A DNA stretch of 64,000 bases, from the NCBI GenBank assembly GCA_029987235.1, contig DALTWF010000003.1, positions 25,691 to 89,690 of the forward strand, in the 5' to 3' direction. A model generated the notes under the pieces. That model was given only the letters and a program-made list of their open reading frames with translations, ran no database searches and was not told the DNA's origin. Shown piece after piece: positions 38,091-47,527 of the stretch. Source of the stretch: Methanocorpusculum sp. GTDB lineage: Archaea; Halobacteriota; Methanomicrobia; Methanomicrobiales; Methanocorpusculaceae. Within the stretch, counting starts at the first letter, position 1; each line of letters opens with the position of its first letter. The translations under genes and the position numbers were made by a program.

Positions 38091-40118
38091 ATGTCAGTAC
38101 CCGCTCTTTCAAACCCGGTAAAAAATACAATGACAGCAGCAACAATATGTGCCGTACTTGCCGCAGTCTGCAACGGTCTTGAAACCCCGCTGAAAAAACT
38201 CTTCATGGATGAAGTCGACACCTTCATGATAATCACCTTCATATTCCTCGGCACTGCATTAGGAATGGTAATTATTTCGCTGTTTTGCCGAAAAACACCC
38301 CTCATCGATAAAACCCGCCATATCAGAAAAAGCGATACACCCATGCTTCTTGCAATTATTGCAATCACCTTCGCTGCAAATATCTTCTTATGTCTTGCCC
38401 TTAAGGAGATTTCGCCCTCAACTGTTTCGGTGCTGATGAGTCTTGAAATGGTGGCAACTGTCCTTATTTCCATTCCTGTTTTCAAGGAAAAAGTCTCCAA
38501 ACGGCTCTGGATAGGTATCGTCTTTATCTTCCTTGGAAGTATTGCCCTTTCCTTTTCCGATGCATCTTCATTTGCACTCAATTTCGGTGCGGTACTTGCA
38601 CTGCTTGCAGCAGTTATGTACGGTATCAGAGCAAACTGCATGAAAAAAGTATCCGGGCGCAACCCGACCGAAGTTACAATCGTCAGGGGTGCCGGAGTTG
38701 TCCTTTGCGCGCTTCCAGTCGGAATTCTGCTTGGTGAGTCGATTCCGTCCCTGACAACCGCTCTTTTGCTCATGCTTACAGGTCTGATTACCAGCGGATG
38801 CGTCATGCTTTTTACTCTGTATGCCCAGCGTCAGCTGGGAGCGGCAAAAACAGGAGCAATCTACGGAATTTATCCGCTTGTCGGAGCGATTGCATCGTTT
38901 ATAATCTTCAGCGAAACACCGACAGTAGCATTCTTTGCAGCCCTTATCCTGATACTGCCAGGTCTGTTCTTCGCCTCAACAACCGACCCGCGCGACAATG
39001 AACAGATTGAGTCCATGACACCGGATTATACTCAGTCCCCCTTCTTTTCAATGCTTTCGGATAAAGTCATGTCTCTTGCGCGTAATTATGTCACCGCCCT
39101 TTGTCTGCTTTTGCTTGCAGTCCCCCTTGTTATTCTGCTGTTTACCTATTTTGACGACACGGTTTCTTATACGCTGCTTTCGTTTGCCAGATTTGAACTG
39201 TCCATGCTGCCGCTTCTCCTTCCAAGCGTGTTTCTTATGCTATGCAGCATCATTTTGCTGATTATGCGCAGACGGGCACTTTTCGGAGCATTCTTCCTCG
39301 TCTGTTCCTGTATCGGACTCATTTCTGCCATATTCTATGATACTGTATACATAATGGTTGTTTCCGCAACAGCCCTGTTCCTGTTTGCACTGCTGAGTCT
39401 ACTTTCCGGGGAAAAATCAAAATATCTCATAGCTCTTCTCTCAGCACTCATTGGTCTGATTACTATTCTCATTCCGTTTAAGTCCTCTGAAGCCGTAAAC
39501 GGATGTCTTATCACCGTACTTTGTGTTGTTTCTTTCCTTCTTGGTTATCTTGCTCTGGTCTCTGTTTCCGAACGTCAGGCGCTACCCCTGAAAAAGTATA
39601 TCACTGCAGATGGAAAATATGATTTCATCCGCTATGTTCCACCTGCTGCCTATCTCTTTGCATCGATAGCTTTTGCCATAAATTTATGTTCAAAATTCAT
39701 GGAAATGGGTGCAGCAGACAGTATTGAAATACTGACGGCAGAACTAATCCTTGGAATTATGCTTGCTTTGCTCGGGGTGCTTATGCTTCTTATCGGCAAA
39801 ATGCGACTGAACGGAGTGGTATTTATCGGTATGGCATTCGGATTACTCATGAATCTGAGTTATGCAGAAACAGTTCCGTTTATTGTACCGCTGATTTTCT
39901 TTGTCCTCGGGTTGTTTGTAGTAACACACCGGTCCCAGAGACTTCTCATGTCAATATTGTTTATCGATTGCGGATTTGTGGTGCTGCTGAAGAATATGAG
40001 TTATGAGTTTCCGAATGTATCGATAGTGCTTACTATCCTGCTTGCATTGTGCATTTGTATTTCCTTGTATCTTTCCTTTGCCATAGTCTCGGAAAAGCCG
40101 AATTTGCCGCTGTTTTAA
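38091..40118 (+). CDS. DMT/EamA-like transporter fused to extra membrane domain
   Basis: 675 residues. The first 300 residues have two EamA-type repeats of five membrane helices (AVCNGLETPLKKLFMDE; LAAVMYGIRANCMKKVSG), as in drug/metabolite transporters. A hydrophilic linker (about 300-325) is followed by eight or nine more membrane segments with no recognised family. Typical DMT proteins are about 300 residues, so this is a fusion. The transported substrate is unknown. Confidence 0.75.
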   Translation: MSVPALSNPVKNTMTAATICAVLAAVCNGLETPLKKLFMDEVDTFMIITFIFLGTALGMVIISLFCRKTPLIDKTRHIRKSDTPMLLAIIAITFAANIFLCLALKEISPSTVSVLMSLEMVATVLISIPVFKEKVSKRLWIGIVFIFLGSIALSFSDASSFALNFGAVLALLAAVMYGIRANCMKKVSGRNPTEVTIVRGAGVVLCALPVGILLGESIPSLTTALLLMLTGLITSGCVMLFTLYAQRQLGAAKTGAIYGIYPLVGAIASFIIFSETPTVAFFAALILILPGLFFASTTDPRDNEQIESMTPDYTQSPFFSMLSDKVMSLARNYVTALCLLLLAVPLVILLFTYFDDTVSYTLLSFARFELSMLPLLLPSVFLMLCSIILLIMRRRALFGAFFLVCSCIGLISAIFYDTVYIMVVSATALFLFALLSLLSGEKSKYLIALLSALIGLITILIPFKSSEAVNGCLITVLCVVSFLLGYLALVSVSERQALPLKKYITADGKYDFIRYVPPAAYLFASIAFAINLCSKFMEMGAADSIEILTAELILGIMLALLGVLMLLIGKMRLNGVVFIGMAFGLLMNLSYAETVPFIVPLIFFVLGLFVVTHRSQRLLMSILFIDCGFVVLLKNMSYEFPNVSIVLTILLALCICISLYLSFAIVSEKPNLPLF

Positions 40119-40431
40119 TCACTTTTTTTATAATATTTTTGTGCCGAAAACAGGGTTGTTCTGGAAAACTGAATAATCGCTTTCGTGTTGGAAGTGACGT
40201 CAAATTACTACTAAACAGTATACGTGCATCCTGAGGTATTTGAGCACCTGCAACGAAGAGGGAAATCCTGGCAAAAAAAAACCACATACCAACCCAAAAG
40301 TGGTGTTGCACACACACAATTTCCATTGTAATGTAAACTTTATTCTGCTCCACATAAAAATGAGTGAGTAATACAAACCGGACAAAACACCAGCCAAAAA
40401 TTTTCAAAAAAATCAGGGAGGAAAAGAGAAG
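40119..40431. other. Intergenic region with no recognised feature
   Basis: 313 bases between convergent genes. It begins with T-runs that probably end the transporter transcript, and the far end is A-rich. I see no gene, tRNA or repeat in it. Confidence 0.5.
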
Positions 40432-41475
40432 TTAGTTATCTTTAGCCCGGTACTGGTGAACAGTGCCCGCCGCTTCAAGCCTGCCGTCCGGATTTATCCG
40501 CGACACCGCCCCATGACCGCAGGCGATTAACAACCGGCGACCGTCCTTATTTAATGCCGCCTCCATCTCAAGCGCAAGACGCGTCAGTTCACGCCGTTCA
40601 ATACGAGCGATGTCGCTGTTTACATTAACCGAACCAATCATAGAATCCGCAACCGAACAGTAATCCGCACGCGCTTTGGAAAGACTTGCAAAGTTGAACA
40701 GCGCATCACTGGTGAAAAGCAGCCCAAGCTTTTCTTCATAAAGAAAAATCTGCCCCGCGATATGACCGCCGAGACTTTCCCAGATTTCAAAATGCATACC
40801 GGCAAAATCAAGCGTGTCAATCACGGAAAAGAGCCCGCGTTTTGCAATTTCTTTCGTACGGCAAAGCCGTACTGTATCAGGCACATACATCCGGGAAAAA
40901 GTATTGATTGCAGTTGTATATGCTTTTTCAAGAAGCTCAAGCGAATTTTCTGAATGATAATTGCGCGTACCCGAATCAAGAAGAGCGCGGGTAACAGGAT
41001 GCATTACTGGTGCAACCGGGAAATAACCCGAAGCACCGCAGTGGTCCGCATCGCCGTGTGTGCACACAACAACCTTCACATCAGAAAAATCCAAAAGACC
41101 GAGAGCAGAAATCATTTTTTCACAGTCTTTATAGTAATATCCGTAACCGGTATCAAGGACCATTTTACCTTCCGGCGTGACAAAAAGATACAGATTTCCA
41201 CCGCCCGGCAACTCAAAGGAAAATAAGCGGATTCCCTCGGAAATGCTAAATTCCCGCCAGTCCGAAGTGAAATTTTCACCGGAAGTATCACGAAGATAGG
41301 TGCCGATTGTCTCGACAAGTTCAAGATAGCGTACGGCCCCAAGTCCTTCGCGGTCGCGAATCTGTGCCGACCCCTCACCTTCTTTCATATAGGTATCAAG
41401 TTCTTCTCTGGAAAGCGGCGCAGTAAAATCCGCTATTTTTTCCATGAACTCAGGCGTAAAATATTTCAGTGCCAT
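40432..41475 (-). CDS. Metallo-beta-lactamase-fold hydrolase
   Basis: 347 residues. The metal motif THGDADHCG (near 135) and later His/Asp ligands (ESLGGHIAGQ, FTSDALF, ACGHGAVS) place it in the MBL-fold hydrolases. About 75 extra residues precede the core. The substrate is not evident. Confidence 0.82.
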   Translation of the reverse strand: MALKYFTPEFMEKIADFTAPLSREELDTYMKEGEGSAQIRDREGLGAVRYLELVETIGTYLRDTSGENFTSDWREFSISEGIRLFSFELPGGGNLYLFVTPEGKMVLDTGYGYYYKDCEKMISALGLLDFSDVKVVVCTHGDADHCGASGYFPVAPVMHPVTRALLDSGTRNYHSENSLELLEKAYTTAINTFSRMYVPDTVRLCRTKEIAKRGLFSVIDTLDFAGMHFEIWESLGGHIAGQIFLYEEKLGLLFTSDALFNFASLSKARADYCSVADSMIGSVNVNSDIARIERRELTRLALEMEAALNKDGRRLLIACGHGAVSRINPDGRLEAAGTVHQYRAKDN

Positions 41476-41516
41476 TGTTACCTAAGTTATTTGGCGTAAA
41501 ACAATATACAGATTTC

Positions 41517-42200
41517 TTATAGCAGAAGCTTCGCAATATCTGCCGGAGTCTCTGCAACAAGAGTTTTTGCAGGCACCGGACCCGGCACCGTCTCAAAAAA
41601 GTTGCGATCCCCGTATTTTGCATACACCGGTGTCATACCAAGCGCAGCAGCAGGAGCAATATCGCGGCGAAGCGAATCACCCACAAAAGCCGCTTCATAT
41701 GGCATAACCCCTGCCCGAAACAGAGCTTCTTCGAACGGAGCCGAATACGGCTTTTTGTAACCCACCTGGTCATAACAGACACATAAATTAAAATACGGTT
41801 TAAGCCCGCATTTTTCCAGCCGCATTTCCGTATCAAAAGACAAAGCATCAGTGACAACCCCAAGAATATACCCCTTATCATTTAATGCCGTTAATGCCTC
41901 AGGAATACCCTCATAAGGCTTCAGATCCTTTGTTTTTGCCTCATTGAACAATTCAACCGCACGGAAATACATCTCAACCGTGAAACAGTTGTGCGCAATC
42001 ATAAAATCCTGGAGATTGGTATTGTCCTCGAAATGATATTTCCACCGGAGATAATAACCGAGAAGTTCTTCTGACGTTCCGCATCCAAGAAATGCCACCG
42101 CAGCATCACAGGCCCTCAGCATCGCTCCGACAAAATCAAAAAGCGTATTGTCCATATCAAAAAGGACAGCACGAAACGGATGAGTTAGCAGCGTCTGCAT
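41517..42200 (-). CDS. HAD-family phosphatase
   Basis: 227 residues. Four HAD motifs are visible: LFDMDNTLFD near the N-terminus, VVTDA (motif II), the Lys in GYKKPYS (motif III) and FVGDSLRRDI (motif IV). Likely a small-molecule phosphatase of the phosphoglycolate-phosphatase/L-2-haloacid dehalogenase-like group; the substrate is unknown. Confidence 0.85.
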   Translation of the reverse strand: MQTLLTHPFRAVLFDMDNTLFDFVGAMLRACDAAVAFLGCGTSEELLGYYLRWKYHFEDNTNLQDFMIAHNCFTVEMYFRAVELFNEAKTKDLKPYEGIPEALTALNDKGYILGVVTDALSFDTEMRLEKCGLKPYFNLCVCYDQVGYKKPYSAPFEEALFRAGVMPYEAAFVGDSLRRDIAPAAALGMTPVYAKYGDRNFFETVPGPVPAKTLVAETPADIAKLLL

Positions 42201-42290
42201 TTGACAATAATATTAGACGGGGGAAATATTATGGATGTTGATTGAAACCTCTGGAAAAATATAAAAGCACCAAACGACTACTAAATACTC

Positions 42291-42674
42291 ATGGTCGATA
42301 TATTTGCGTGGAGACCAACAGAACTGGAAAAAGTCTACCTGGTATCCCGCCTCGTTTACAATAAAGAAATAGATGCAGAAAAAGCTGCACTAAAACTCGC
42401 CGACATAATAGGAAATCCGGCACACAAAAATATGGTCTATTTTTCCATGTACTTTCACATGCGCTCCGGAAGAATCTTCAGAGAATCCGGCGGAGACGAA
42501 ATGATTCTGTATTTTCTGAACCGGATTGCAGAAGACAACGGACCGGAAGGTCTTGCAACAGCACTCAAAGCAGTCTACGGCTATTCAGGATTCAAGGAAT
42601 CCGTCGGTTGCTATATGGATGATTTAAACCGCGGCTGCGAAGAACTCGAACGCAAATTCGGGCTCAAGGCATAA
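42291..42674 (+). CDS. Conserved-looking hypothetical protein (127 aa)
   Basis: 127 residues, helical and charged. It opens MVDIFAWRPTELEKVYLVS. No family recognised. It sits between the HAD and cbiQ genes and reads opposite to both. Confidence 0.6.
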   Translation: MVDIFAWRPTELEKVYLVSRLVYNKEIDAEKAALKLADIIGNPAHKNMVYFSMYFHMRSGRIFRESGGDEMILYFLNRIAEDNGPEGLATALKAVYGYSGFKESVGCYMDDLNRGCEELERKFGLKA

Positions 42675-42675
42675 C

Positions 42676-43518
42676 TCAGAAGAGAAGATAAATAGATACC
42701 GGGAAAAATATCAGATACACAATCCCGCCTGCTAAAAACAGCCATTCATATCCGGAAAGAGGCTTTTTTTCCACAAACATCCCGGATTCATCGCCATAGC
42801 CCCTGCAGCACATCGCAAGATAAGTGCGCTCCCCCTGGTCAAGCGCACGCACAAAAAGCGTACCCGCCGCATTGCCGATTGTCGTCAGCCGGTAAGAAAG
42901 CGGCAGGCCGCGGCCCGCATGATAAAAACAGCGCGCAGAAAAAGCGGACTGCATTTTCATAAAAATCCGGGCAAAGACAAAAATATAGCGGATAGTAAGC
43001 GTCATTGCTGTGGTAAAAATACGCGGCACGTACATCCGGGACGCACCAATGACAAGGTCCTGCATTGTAGTTGTTGCCGAGAGCAGAATGATAAACGAAA
43101 GCGAAATAATGAATTTCAAAAAGAGCGAAACCCCGAACACAATCGATTCAAGATAAACATGTACCGGACCTATGCTGAAAAGCACATGATAAACGGTAAA
43201 ATACGGATTTGTAAAGAACGGCTGAAGAATGATAAAAAACAGCGCCAGAGGCAGAATTACCACCATCCGCACCAGATAATAACGCAGTGATGCACCTGAC
43301 ATGACATAAAGCGCAATAAAGAGCAGAAATATGACCGCAAATGCAAAAATCTGCTTCCATGGAACAATACCCGCATCACTGCCGGTAAAAGGAAGCAGAA
43401 CCGTTGCAAGAAGTCCCGCAAGGCATAAAACAAGCTTTACCCGTGCATCCAGCGCATGAACCGTGCTTTTTTTGTAAGCCTCGCGTTCGATATCAAAGAG
43501 TTCGTCAATTAAAGTCAT
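42676..43518 (-). CDS. cbiQ: Cobalt/nickel ECF transporter membrane subunit
   Basis: 280 residues with five to six membrane segments. It contains the Ala-Arg coupling helices of the T component (SRMYVPRIFTTAMTLT; MKMQSAFSARCFYH; ALDQGERTYLAMCCRGYG). It couples ATP hydrolysis by the ATPase to metal uptake through CbiM. Its start overlaps the end of cbiO by four bases. Confidence 0.9.
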   Translation of the reverse strand: MTLIDELFDIEREAYKKSTVHALDARVKLVLCLAGLLATVLLPFTGSDAGIVPWKQIFAFAVIFLLFIALYVMSGASLRYYLVRMVVILPLALFFIILQPFFTNPYFTVYHVLFSIGPVHVYLESIVFGVSLFLKFIISLSFIILLSATTTMQDLVIGASRMYVPRIFTTAMTLTIRYIFVFARIFMKMQSAFSARCFYHAGRGLPLSYRLTTIGNAAGTLFVRALDQGERTYLAMCCRGYGDESGMFVEKKPLSGYEWLFLAGGIVYLIFFPVSIYLLF

Positions 43519-44429
43519 TCGCTTTCGTGATAATGCGGGTGACGGTGGAAATGGGAATGCGTGTGCACTTCACCCTGTTCTTCATGATGTTTGTACGGTT
43601 CTTTACCGAATGCGCGAAGAACCGCGTCTTCACCTTCCTGATACGTGTAGGCATCCTCAACGTTTACCCCGGCGTTCTGCAGCGAGTGAATCAGACGCGG
43701 AATTGCCGGAAGTTCAAGATGGGCGCGTTCAAGCACATCTTCCTGCGCAAAAATCTCTGCCGGCGTTCCGCAGGCGGTTATCTCGCCATGTTCCAAAATG
43801 TAGACTAAATCGGCGTTTTCCGGCACGAGCTCAACCTGGTGCGTTGCATAAATAATAGTGCAGCCAAGAGTTTCCGGCAACATGTTTAAGAACCGGAACA
43901 AATCAGACACACCCCGTGGGTCAAGCCCTGCGGTCGGCTCGTCCAAAATAATAACCTCAGGCTGCATGGCAAGAACCCCTGCTATTGCAACACGCTTTTT
44001 TTCGCCGCCGGACAAAAGATGCGGGGCACGGTCACGCAGTTCTTCAAGACCGAGCATGTGGATAACTTCATTCACACGCTCTTCGACCTCATCCTTTGAA
44101 AGCCCGAGGTTTGCCGGACCGAAAGCAATATCCTGCTCAACGGTCGATGAAAAAATCTGGTCGTCCGGATTCTGGAAAACAACACCGATTTTGCGGCGGA
44201 CGGCGGGAATATTTTTCTTAGTTACAATCTCGCCGTTTATCAGAATTTCCCCCGATGTAGGGAGGAGAATGCCGTTAAAGTGACGAAACAGCGTACTTTT
44301 TCCGGCGCCGTTAGGACCGAGCACGGCAATTCTCTGCTTCGCATCCGCAATAAAATTAATATTATTCAGGGTTGTGGTTTTTGAGGTGCTGTAAGTATAA
44401 CAGAGATTGCGTGTCTCAATCAAATGCAT
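43515..44429 (-). CDS. cbiO: Cobalt/nickel ECF transporter ATPase
   Basis: 304 residues from ATG 44429 (MHLIETRN); an upstream start at 44450 would add seven residues. Walker A is GPNGAGKST, the Q-loop FQNPDDQIFS, the ABC signature LLSGGEKKR and Walker B VIILDEPTAGLD. The C-terminus is His-rich (HTHSHFHRHPHYHESE), a likely nickel or cobalt reservoir. It forms an operon with cbiQ and is divergent from cbiM. Confidence 0.92.
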   Translation of the reverse strand: MHLIETRNLCYTYSTSKTTTLNNINFIADAKQRIAVLGPNGAGKSTLFRHFNGILLPTSGEILINGEIVTKKNIPAVRRKIGVVFQNPDDQIFSSTVEQDIAFGPANLGLSKDEVEERVNEVIHMLGLEELRDRAPHLLSGGEKKRVAIAGVLAMQPEVIILDEPTAGLDPRGVSDLFRFLNMLPETLGCTIIYATHQVELVPENADLVYILEHGEITACGTPAEIFAQEDVLERAHLELPAIPRLIHSLQNAGVNVEDAYTYQEGEDAVLRAFGKEPYKHHEEQGEVHTHSHFHRHPHYHESE

Positions 44430-44461
44430 TAGTCTATGGTATGTGCGCATAAGACATAAAC

Positions 44462-44486
44462 ATTACAGAATTAGTATTACTGTAAT
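44462..44486. promoter_or_regulatory. Candidate operator 1 in the cbiO-cbiM gap
   Basis: ATTACAG at 44462-44468 and CTGTAAT at 44480-44486 form a perfect 7-bp dyad with 11 bases between. It lies in the divergent control region of a metal uptake system, where a nickel or cobalt sensor could bind. Confidence 0.45.
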
Positions 44487-44534
44487 TCCACCACATGTAT
44501 TTTTTTCAAACTGCAATTCTACAAATATGAAATT

Positions 44535-44565
44535 CGTGATACTATAGTAACACGATTTTTATATT
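44535..44565 (+). promoter_or_regulatory. Candidate operator 2 and TATA box of cbiM
   Basis: The 20-base near-palindrome cgtgatactatagtaacacg (44535-44554) directly abuts TTTTTATATT (44556-44565), a clear archaeal TATA box. A protein bound here would block TBP/TFB. Transcription should start near 44586. Confidence 0.55.
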
Positions 44566-44601
44566 CGTAATACTTAAATGAGTTCAGATGCAATTATGTT
44601 T

Positions 44602-45579
44602 ATGCACATCCCGGATTTTGTTTTCGGCTATTCGCCTGCCGGCATCGCAATAGGTGCAGTATTATGTATAGTTGCACTGATATTAGTGATATTAGCCGTG
44701 CGATGGGCGGCAAAAAATCTCACACAGTCAAAAGTAGTAATTTTAGCCGTACTTGCAGCAGGAATTTTTGCGCTGCAGGCATTTAATCTTCCAACCGGTT
44801 TTGGCGTGTCAGGACATCTGGTCGGCGGCGCGCTTGCAGCAATAGTTCTTGGTTCGCCGTTTGCAGCGGTTTTTATTCTCTCCATTGTTCTCATTATTCA
44901 GGCACTGATTTTCGGTGACGGCGGGGTTTTGGCTCTCGGAGCAAACATTATCAATATGGGCTTTATCGGAGGCTGTGTTGGTTTTTACTCCTTCGGTCTC
45001 TTCAAACGCAAACTTCCGGCAGGTTTATCCGCCGGTATCGCAGGCTGGCTTGCCTGTGTCTGCGCAGCAGCAGCATGTGCTGTTGAGATTGCGATACTGG
45101 GCGCAGTTCCGATTAACGTCGGTCTTCCTGCAATGCTTATTTACCATACCCTTATCGGAATTGTGGAAGGAATTATCACCTGCGTCATCGTCATGCTTAT
45201 CTTCAAAGTGCGCCCGGAACTTGCCGGAAACTCGGAGGGAAAAGCGGTCTCTCTTGGAAAGATAGCCGCAGTCGGTCTTGCTGCAGCGCTTGTTATCGGC
45301 GGTTGCGCAGTCTTTTTTGCCTCGGCAAACCCTGACGGACTTGACAGCACGATTCTTATCAGTGAAGGAAACAAAGAACTCTTTAGTTCCGCAACCTCCG
45401 ACGAGATTGCAGGGGAAGAAAAAGACCCGGTAAAATGGAACGCACCAATGCCGGATTATGCCCTTGGTGATTCAAACATCGGCGGTGTAATAGCGCTTGT
45501 AATAGGTATAATCGTTGTTCTCGGCCTGATTTTCGGCGCGGCGGTACTCGCACGCAGGTCGAAAGAAAAGAAAGAATAA
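44602..45579 (+). CDS. cbiM: Cobalt/nickel substrate-binding subunit CbiM-PDGLE fusion
   Basis: 325 residues from ATG 44602. This start gives the N-terminus MHIPDF; in CbiM/NikM proteins the mature Met-His end binds the metal. An in-frame ATG at 44578 lies before the expected transcript start and is rejected. Seven or so membrane segments follow, then a C-terminal CbiN/PDGLE-like part (ANPDGLDSTI with a last membrane helix). It captures Co2+ or Ni2+ for the CbiQO module encoded divergently. Confidence 0.9.
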   Translation: MHIPDFVFGYSPAGIAIGAVLCIVALILVILAVRWAAKNLTQSKVVILAVLAAGIFALQAFNLPTGFGVSGHLVGGALAAIVLGSPFAAVFILSIVLIIQALIFGDGGVLALGANIINMGFIGGCVGFYSFGLFKRKLPAGLSAGIAGWLACVCAAAACAVEIAILGAVPINVGLPAMLIYHTLIGIVEGIITCVIVMLIFKVRPELAGNSEGKAVSLGKIAAVGLAAALVIGGCAVFFASANPDGLDSTILISEGNKELFSSATSDEIAGEEKDPVKWNAPMPDYALGDSNIGGVIALVIGIIVVLGLIFGAAVLARRSKEKKE

Positions 45580-45594
45580 TTTTTTTCTCTTTTT
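45580..45594. terminator. T-rich terminator after cbiM
   Basis: Two T-runs separated by ctc right after the cbiM stop; the convergent gene at 45595 ends beside it. Confidence 0.55.
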
Positions 45595-46476
45595 TTATTT
45601 CCCGCCGAAGAAATCCAGCTGCCTCTGCCGTGCGCCGGAATGTACCTTAAATTCCGCGCTAATAAACCGCCGCAGGTCAAGTTCCAGCAGCACATTTTCC
45701 TCACGCGCGAAAACAACCATATCATTAAAACTTCCGGCGGCAAAACGATAGCCGAAAGGACGCACAAGCCGGTTAAAAACCTCACGCCCGAAGATTTTTT
45801 CATCCGGCACCTTTCCTGAAAACTCCTCAAAAAATATGGCCGCCTGCTCAAGCGGGTGATACCCGGCACGTACCCGCGCGTAAAATGCAGAAACCGCGGC
45901 CAGCAGGCTTTCTGCATCAGAATCAGAAAGCGTTTTGTCCTCATGCACATGGATTGCGGCATAGAGTTTCTTAAGACCGGCACAAGTCACCCGCTCTTTT
46001 TTCCGCAAAAGTACGGCATCCCGCAGATTTAACGCGCATGTTACCTCGGAAAGCGTTTTTCCCGCAGGAATTTTCCCGGACTCAAACATCTTCTTCAGTT
46101 CATCACAGGTAAAAGAAATCTCATCAAAATCCGCCACCTCATCAAAATATTCCCGCTGAACGATGAACTCGTCGGAAAACATCTGCAAAAGCCTGAACCG
46201 CTCAAGTTCATACAAATCCGCTTCATCCGCCTCGGAATCAGTACGCAGCTTTTCTGCGCGGTACATTGCCGCCTTGTCTATGCACTTCATCTCAAGGTCA
46301 AATCCGAACATTCCTGCGCACCGGAGAATTTCCGAACGGGACGGCACGGTTCCTTTTCTGATTAAATGCGAAGCGGAGAATTTCCTGCCGCCGGAACAAA
46401 TTTCGCGGATAATATAGTAATTATTCAGCCCGTTCTGCAGACGTTTTTCTATCCGGTAGAGATTCTCCGGTTTCAT
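45595..46476 (-). CDS. Hypothetical protein, possible degenerate Fic-like fold
   Basis: 293 residues. The middle and C-terminal region (LRDAVLLRKKERVTCAGLKK, HPLEQAAIFFEEF, VFNRLVRPFGYRFA) resembles the helix order of Fic proteins, but the catalytic HxFxxGNGR motif is absent. The N-terminus has a helical, perhaps winged, form. If the resemblance is real it is an inactive relative; otherwise the family is unknown. Confidence 0.45.
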   Translation of the reverse strand: MKPENLYRIEKRLQNGLNNYYIIREICSGGRKFSASHLIRKGTVPSRSEILRCAGMFGFDLEMKCIDKAAMYRAEKLRTDSEADEADLYELERFRLLQMFSDEFIVQREYFDEVADFDEISFTCDELKKMFESGKIPAGKTLSEVTCALNLRDAVLLRKKERVTCAGLKKLYAAIHVHEDKTLSDSDAESLLAAVSAFYARVRAGYHPLEQAAIFFEEFSGKVPDEKIFGREVFNRLVRPFGYRFAAGSFNDMVVFAREENVLLELDLRRFISAEFKVHSGARQRQLDFFGGK

Positions 46477-46540
46477 AATAATTATATTAGTCGCAGGGGT
46501 TTATTTATTCATCCAGTAACGCATATATGTATATAGGAAT

Positions 46541-47149
46541 ATGAGTACAGAAAATAGTGAACAGGAAACGGACTATATTGTTCTTGACTGTCCGGTCTGC
46601 GGATGTGAAACGGACTTTGAAATCCTCAAAGAACCGCCGCAGGCGGTTGTGCGCTGCGCAGAATGCGGCCATATTATGCACATTGTCTTAAAAGAGCCGA
46701 AAATCTTCAATGTGAAAACAATCATCAGTTTCGGAACCGACTCGATTACCGCCTCGGTTGAACTTATGGAAGGCGAAAAAATCTCGGTCGGCGATTTCCT
46801 TGTAGCAGAAGCAGGCGAGGAATCTTACAATGTCGAGGTAACCTCGCTTGAAGAAAAGAATGCGCGCAGAATGTCTCTTCCGGTAGAAAAAATAGACACA
46901 ATCTGGACGCGGCTTTCTGATACCGTGATAATCCGCGCATCACTAAACAAAGGAGCGGTTACTGTTCCGCTTTATGAACAGGTTGACGGGGAAACCGAAT
47001 ACACCGTGGACCACTTAACAACCATCGGCGGCAAAATGTTCCGCGTTACCCGCATCAAGCTCCGGAAAGGAAACGTCATCACGCGCAAGGACAAATCAGC
47101 AAAAGCGTATGAAATTAAACGTATTTACGGAGAGCGTTCCGTAAAATAA
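46541..47149 (+). CDS. HVO_0476-family zinc finger protein
   Basis: 202 residues. The N-terminal zinc finger (LDCPVCGCETDFE and VRCAECGHIM) and the following beta-rich body match the archaea-specific HVO_0476 family. Its biochemical role is not established. It stands alone between divergent/convergent neighbours. Confidence 0.8.
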   Translation: MSTENSEQETDYIVLDCPVCGCETDFEILKEPPQAVVRCAECGHIMHIVLKEPKIFNVKTIISFGTDSITASVELMEGEKISVGDFLVAEAGEESYNVEVTSLEEKNARRMSLPVEKIDTIWTRLSDTVIIRASLNKGAVTVPLYEQVDGETEYTVDHLTTIGGKMFRVTRIKLRKGNVITRKDKSAKAYEIKRIYGERSVK

Positions 47150-47172
47150 AAAAAAACTCTTTTTCTTTTTTT
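47150..47172. terminator. Terminator between convergent genes
   Basis: An A-run followed by T-runs between the zinc-finger gene and the convergent SWIM-type gene, usable in both directions. Confidence 0.55.
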
Positions 47173-47520
47173 TCATAGACTCTTCGGCGTGTACTCGATT
47201 TCATCCTCGTCCACACCCGAAAGATAATACCATGAATCAATTATCTCGCAGACACCCGCTTCCACCGCGATGTCAACCGCAAGTGTATGCCAGCATTCGC
47301 GGTCATGCAGTGCCGCAGGACAACTGCAGATTCCGTCTTCAACACAGTATTCATCATGATTTCCCACCACAACAAAATAGTCCCGGTACCGCTTTACACT
47401 GTGCGCTGCGGCCGCATCAAATGCATCCGCACCGCGCTTGCCGTAGCGCTCAAAAAACGCCTCACGGACCTTCGGGGTTAACCCCCCCTCGGTCCTTAAT
47501 ACCTGAAACGGATAAATCAT
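47173..47520 (-). CDS. SWIM-type zinc protein (115 aa)
   Basis: 115 residues. CSC (near 65) followed by CWH (near 77) gives the CxCxnCxH pattern of SWIM zinc fingers. SWIM domains occur in DNA- and protein-binding contexts, including recombination mediators. It lies seven bases after the Nif3-like gene on the same strand. Confidence 0.65.
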   Translation of the reverse strand: MIYPFQVLRTEGGLTPKVREAFFERYGKRGADAFDAAAAHSVKRYRDYFVVVGNHDEYCVEDGICSCPAALHDRECWHTLAVDIAVEAGVCEIIDSWYYLSGVDEDEIEYTPKSL

Positions 47521-47527
47521 TGACTTT

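Noticed and set aside
40119..40431. Possible riboswitch or RNA gene in the intergenic gap.
   Set aside because: The neighbours converge here, so no gene needs a leader, and I see no conserved RNA form.
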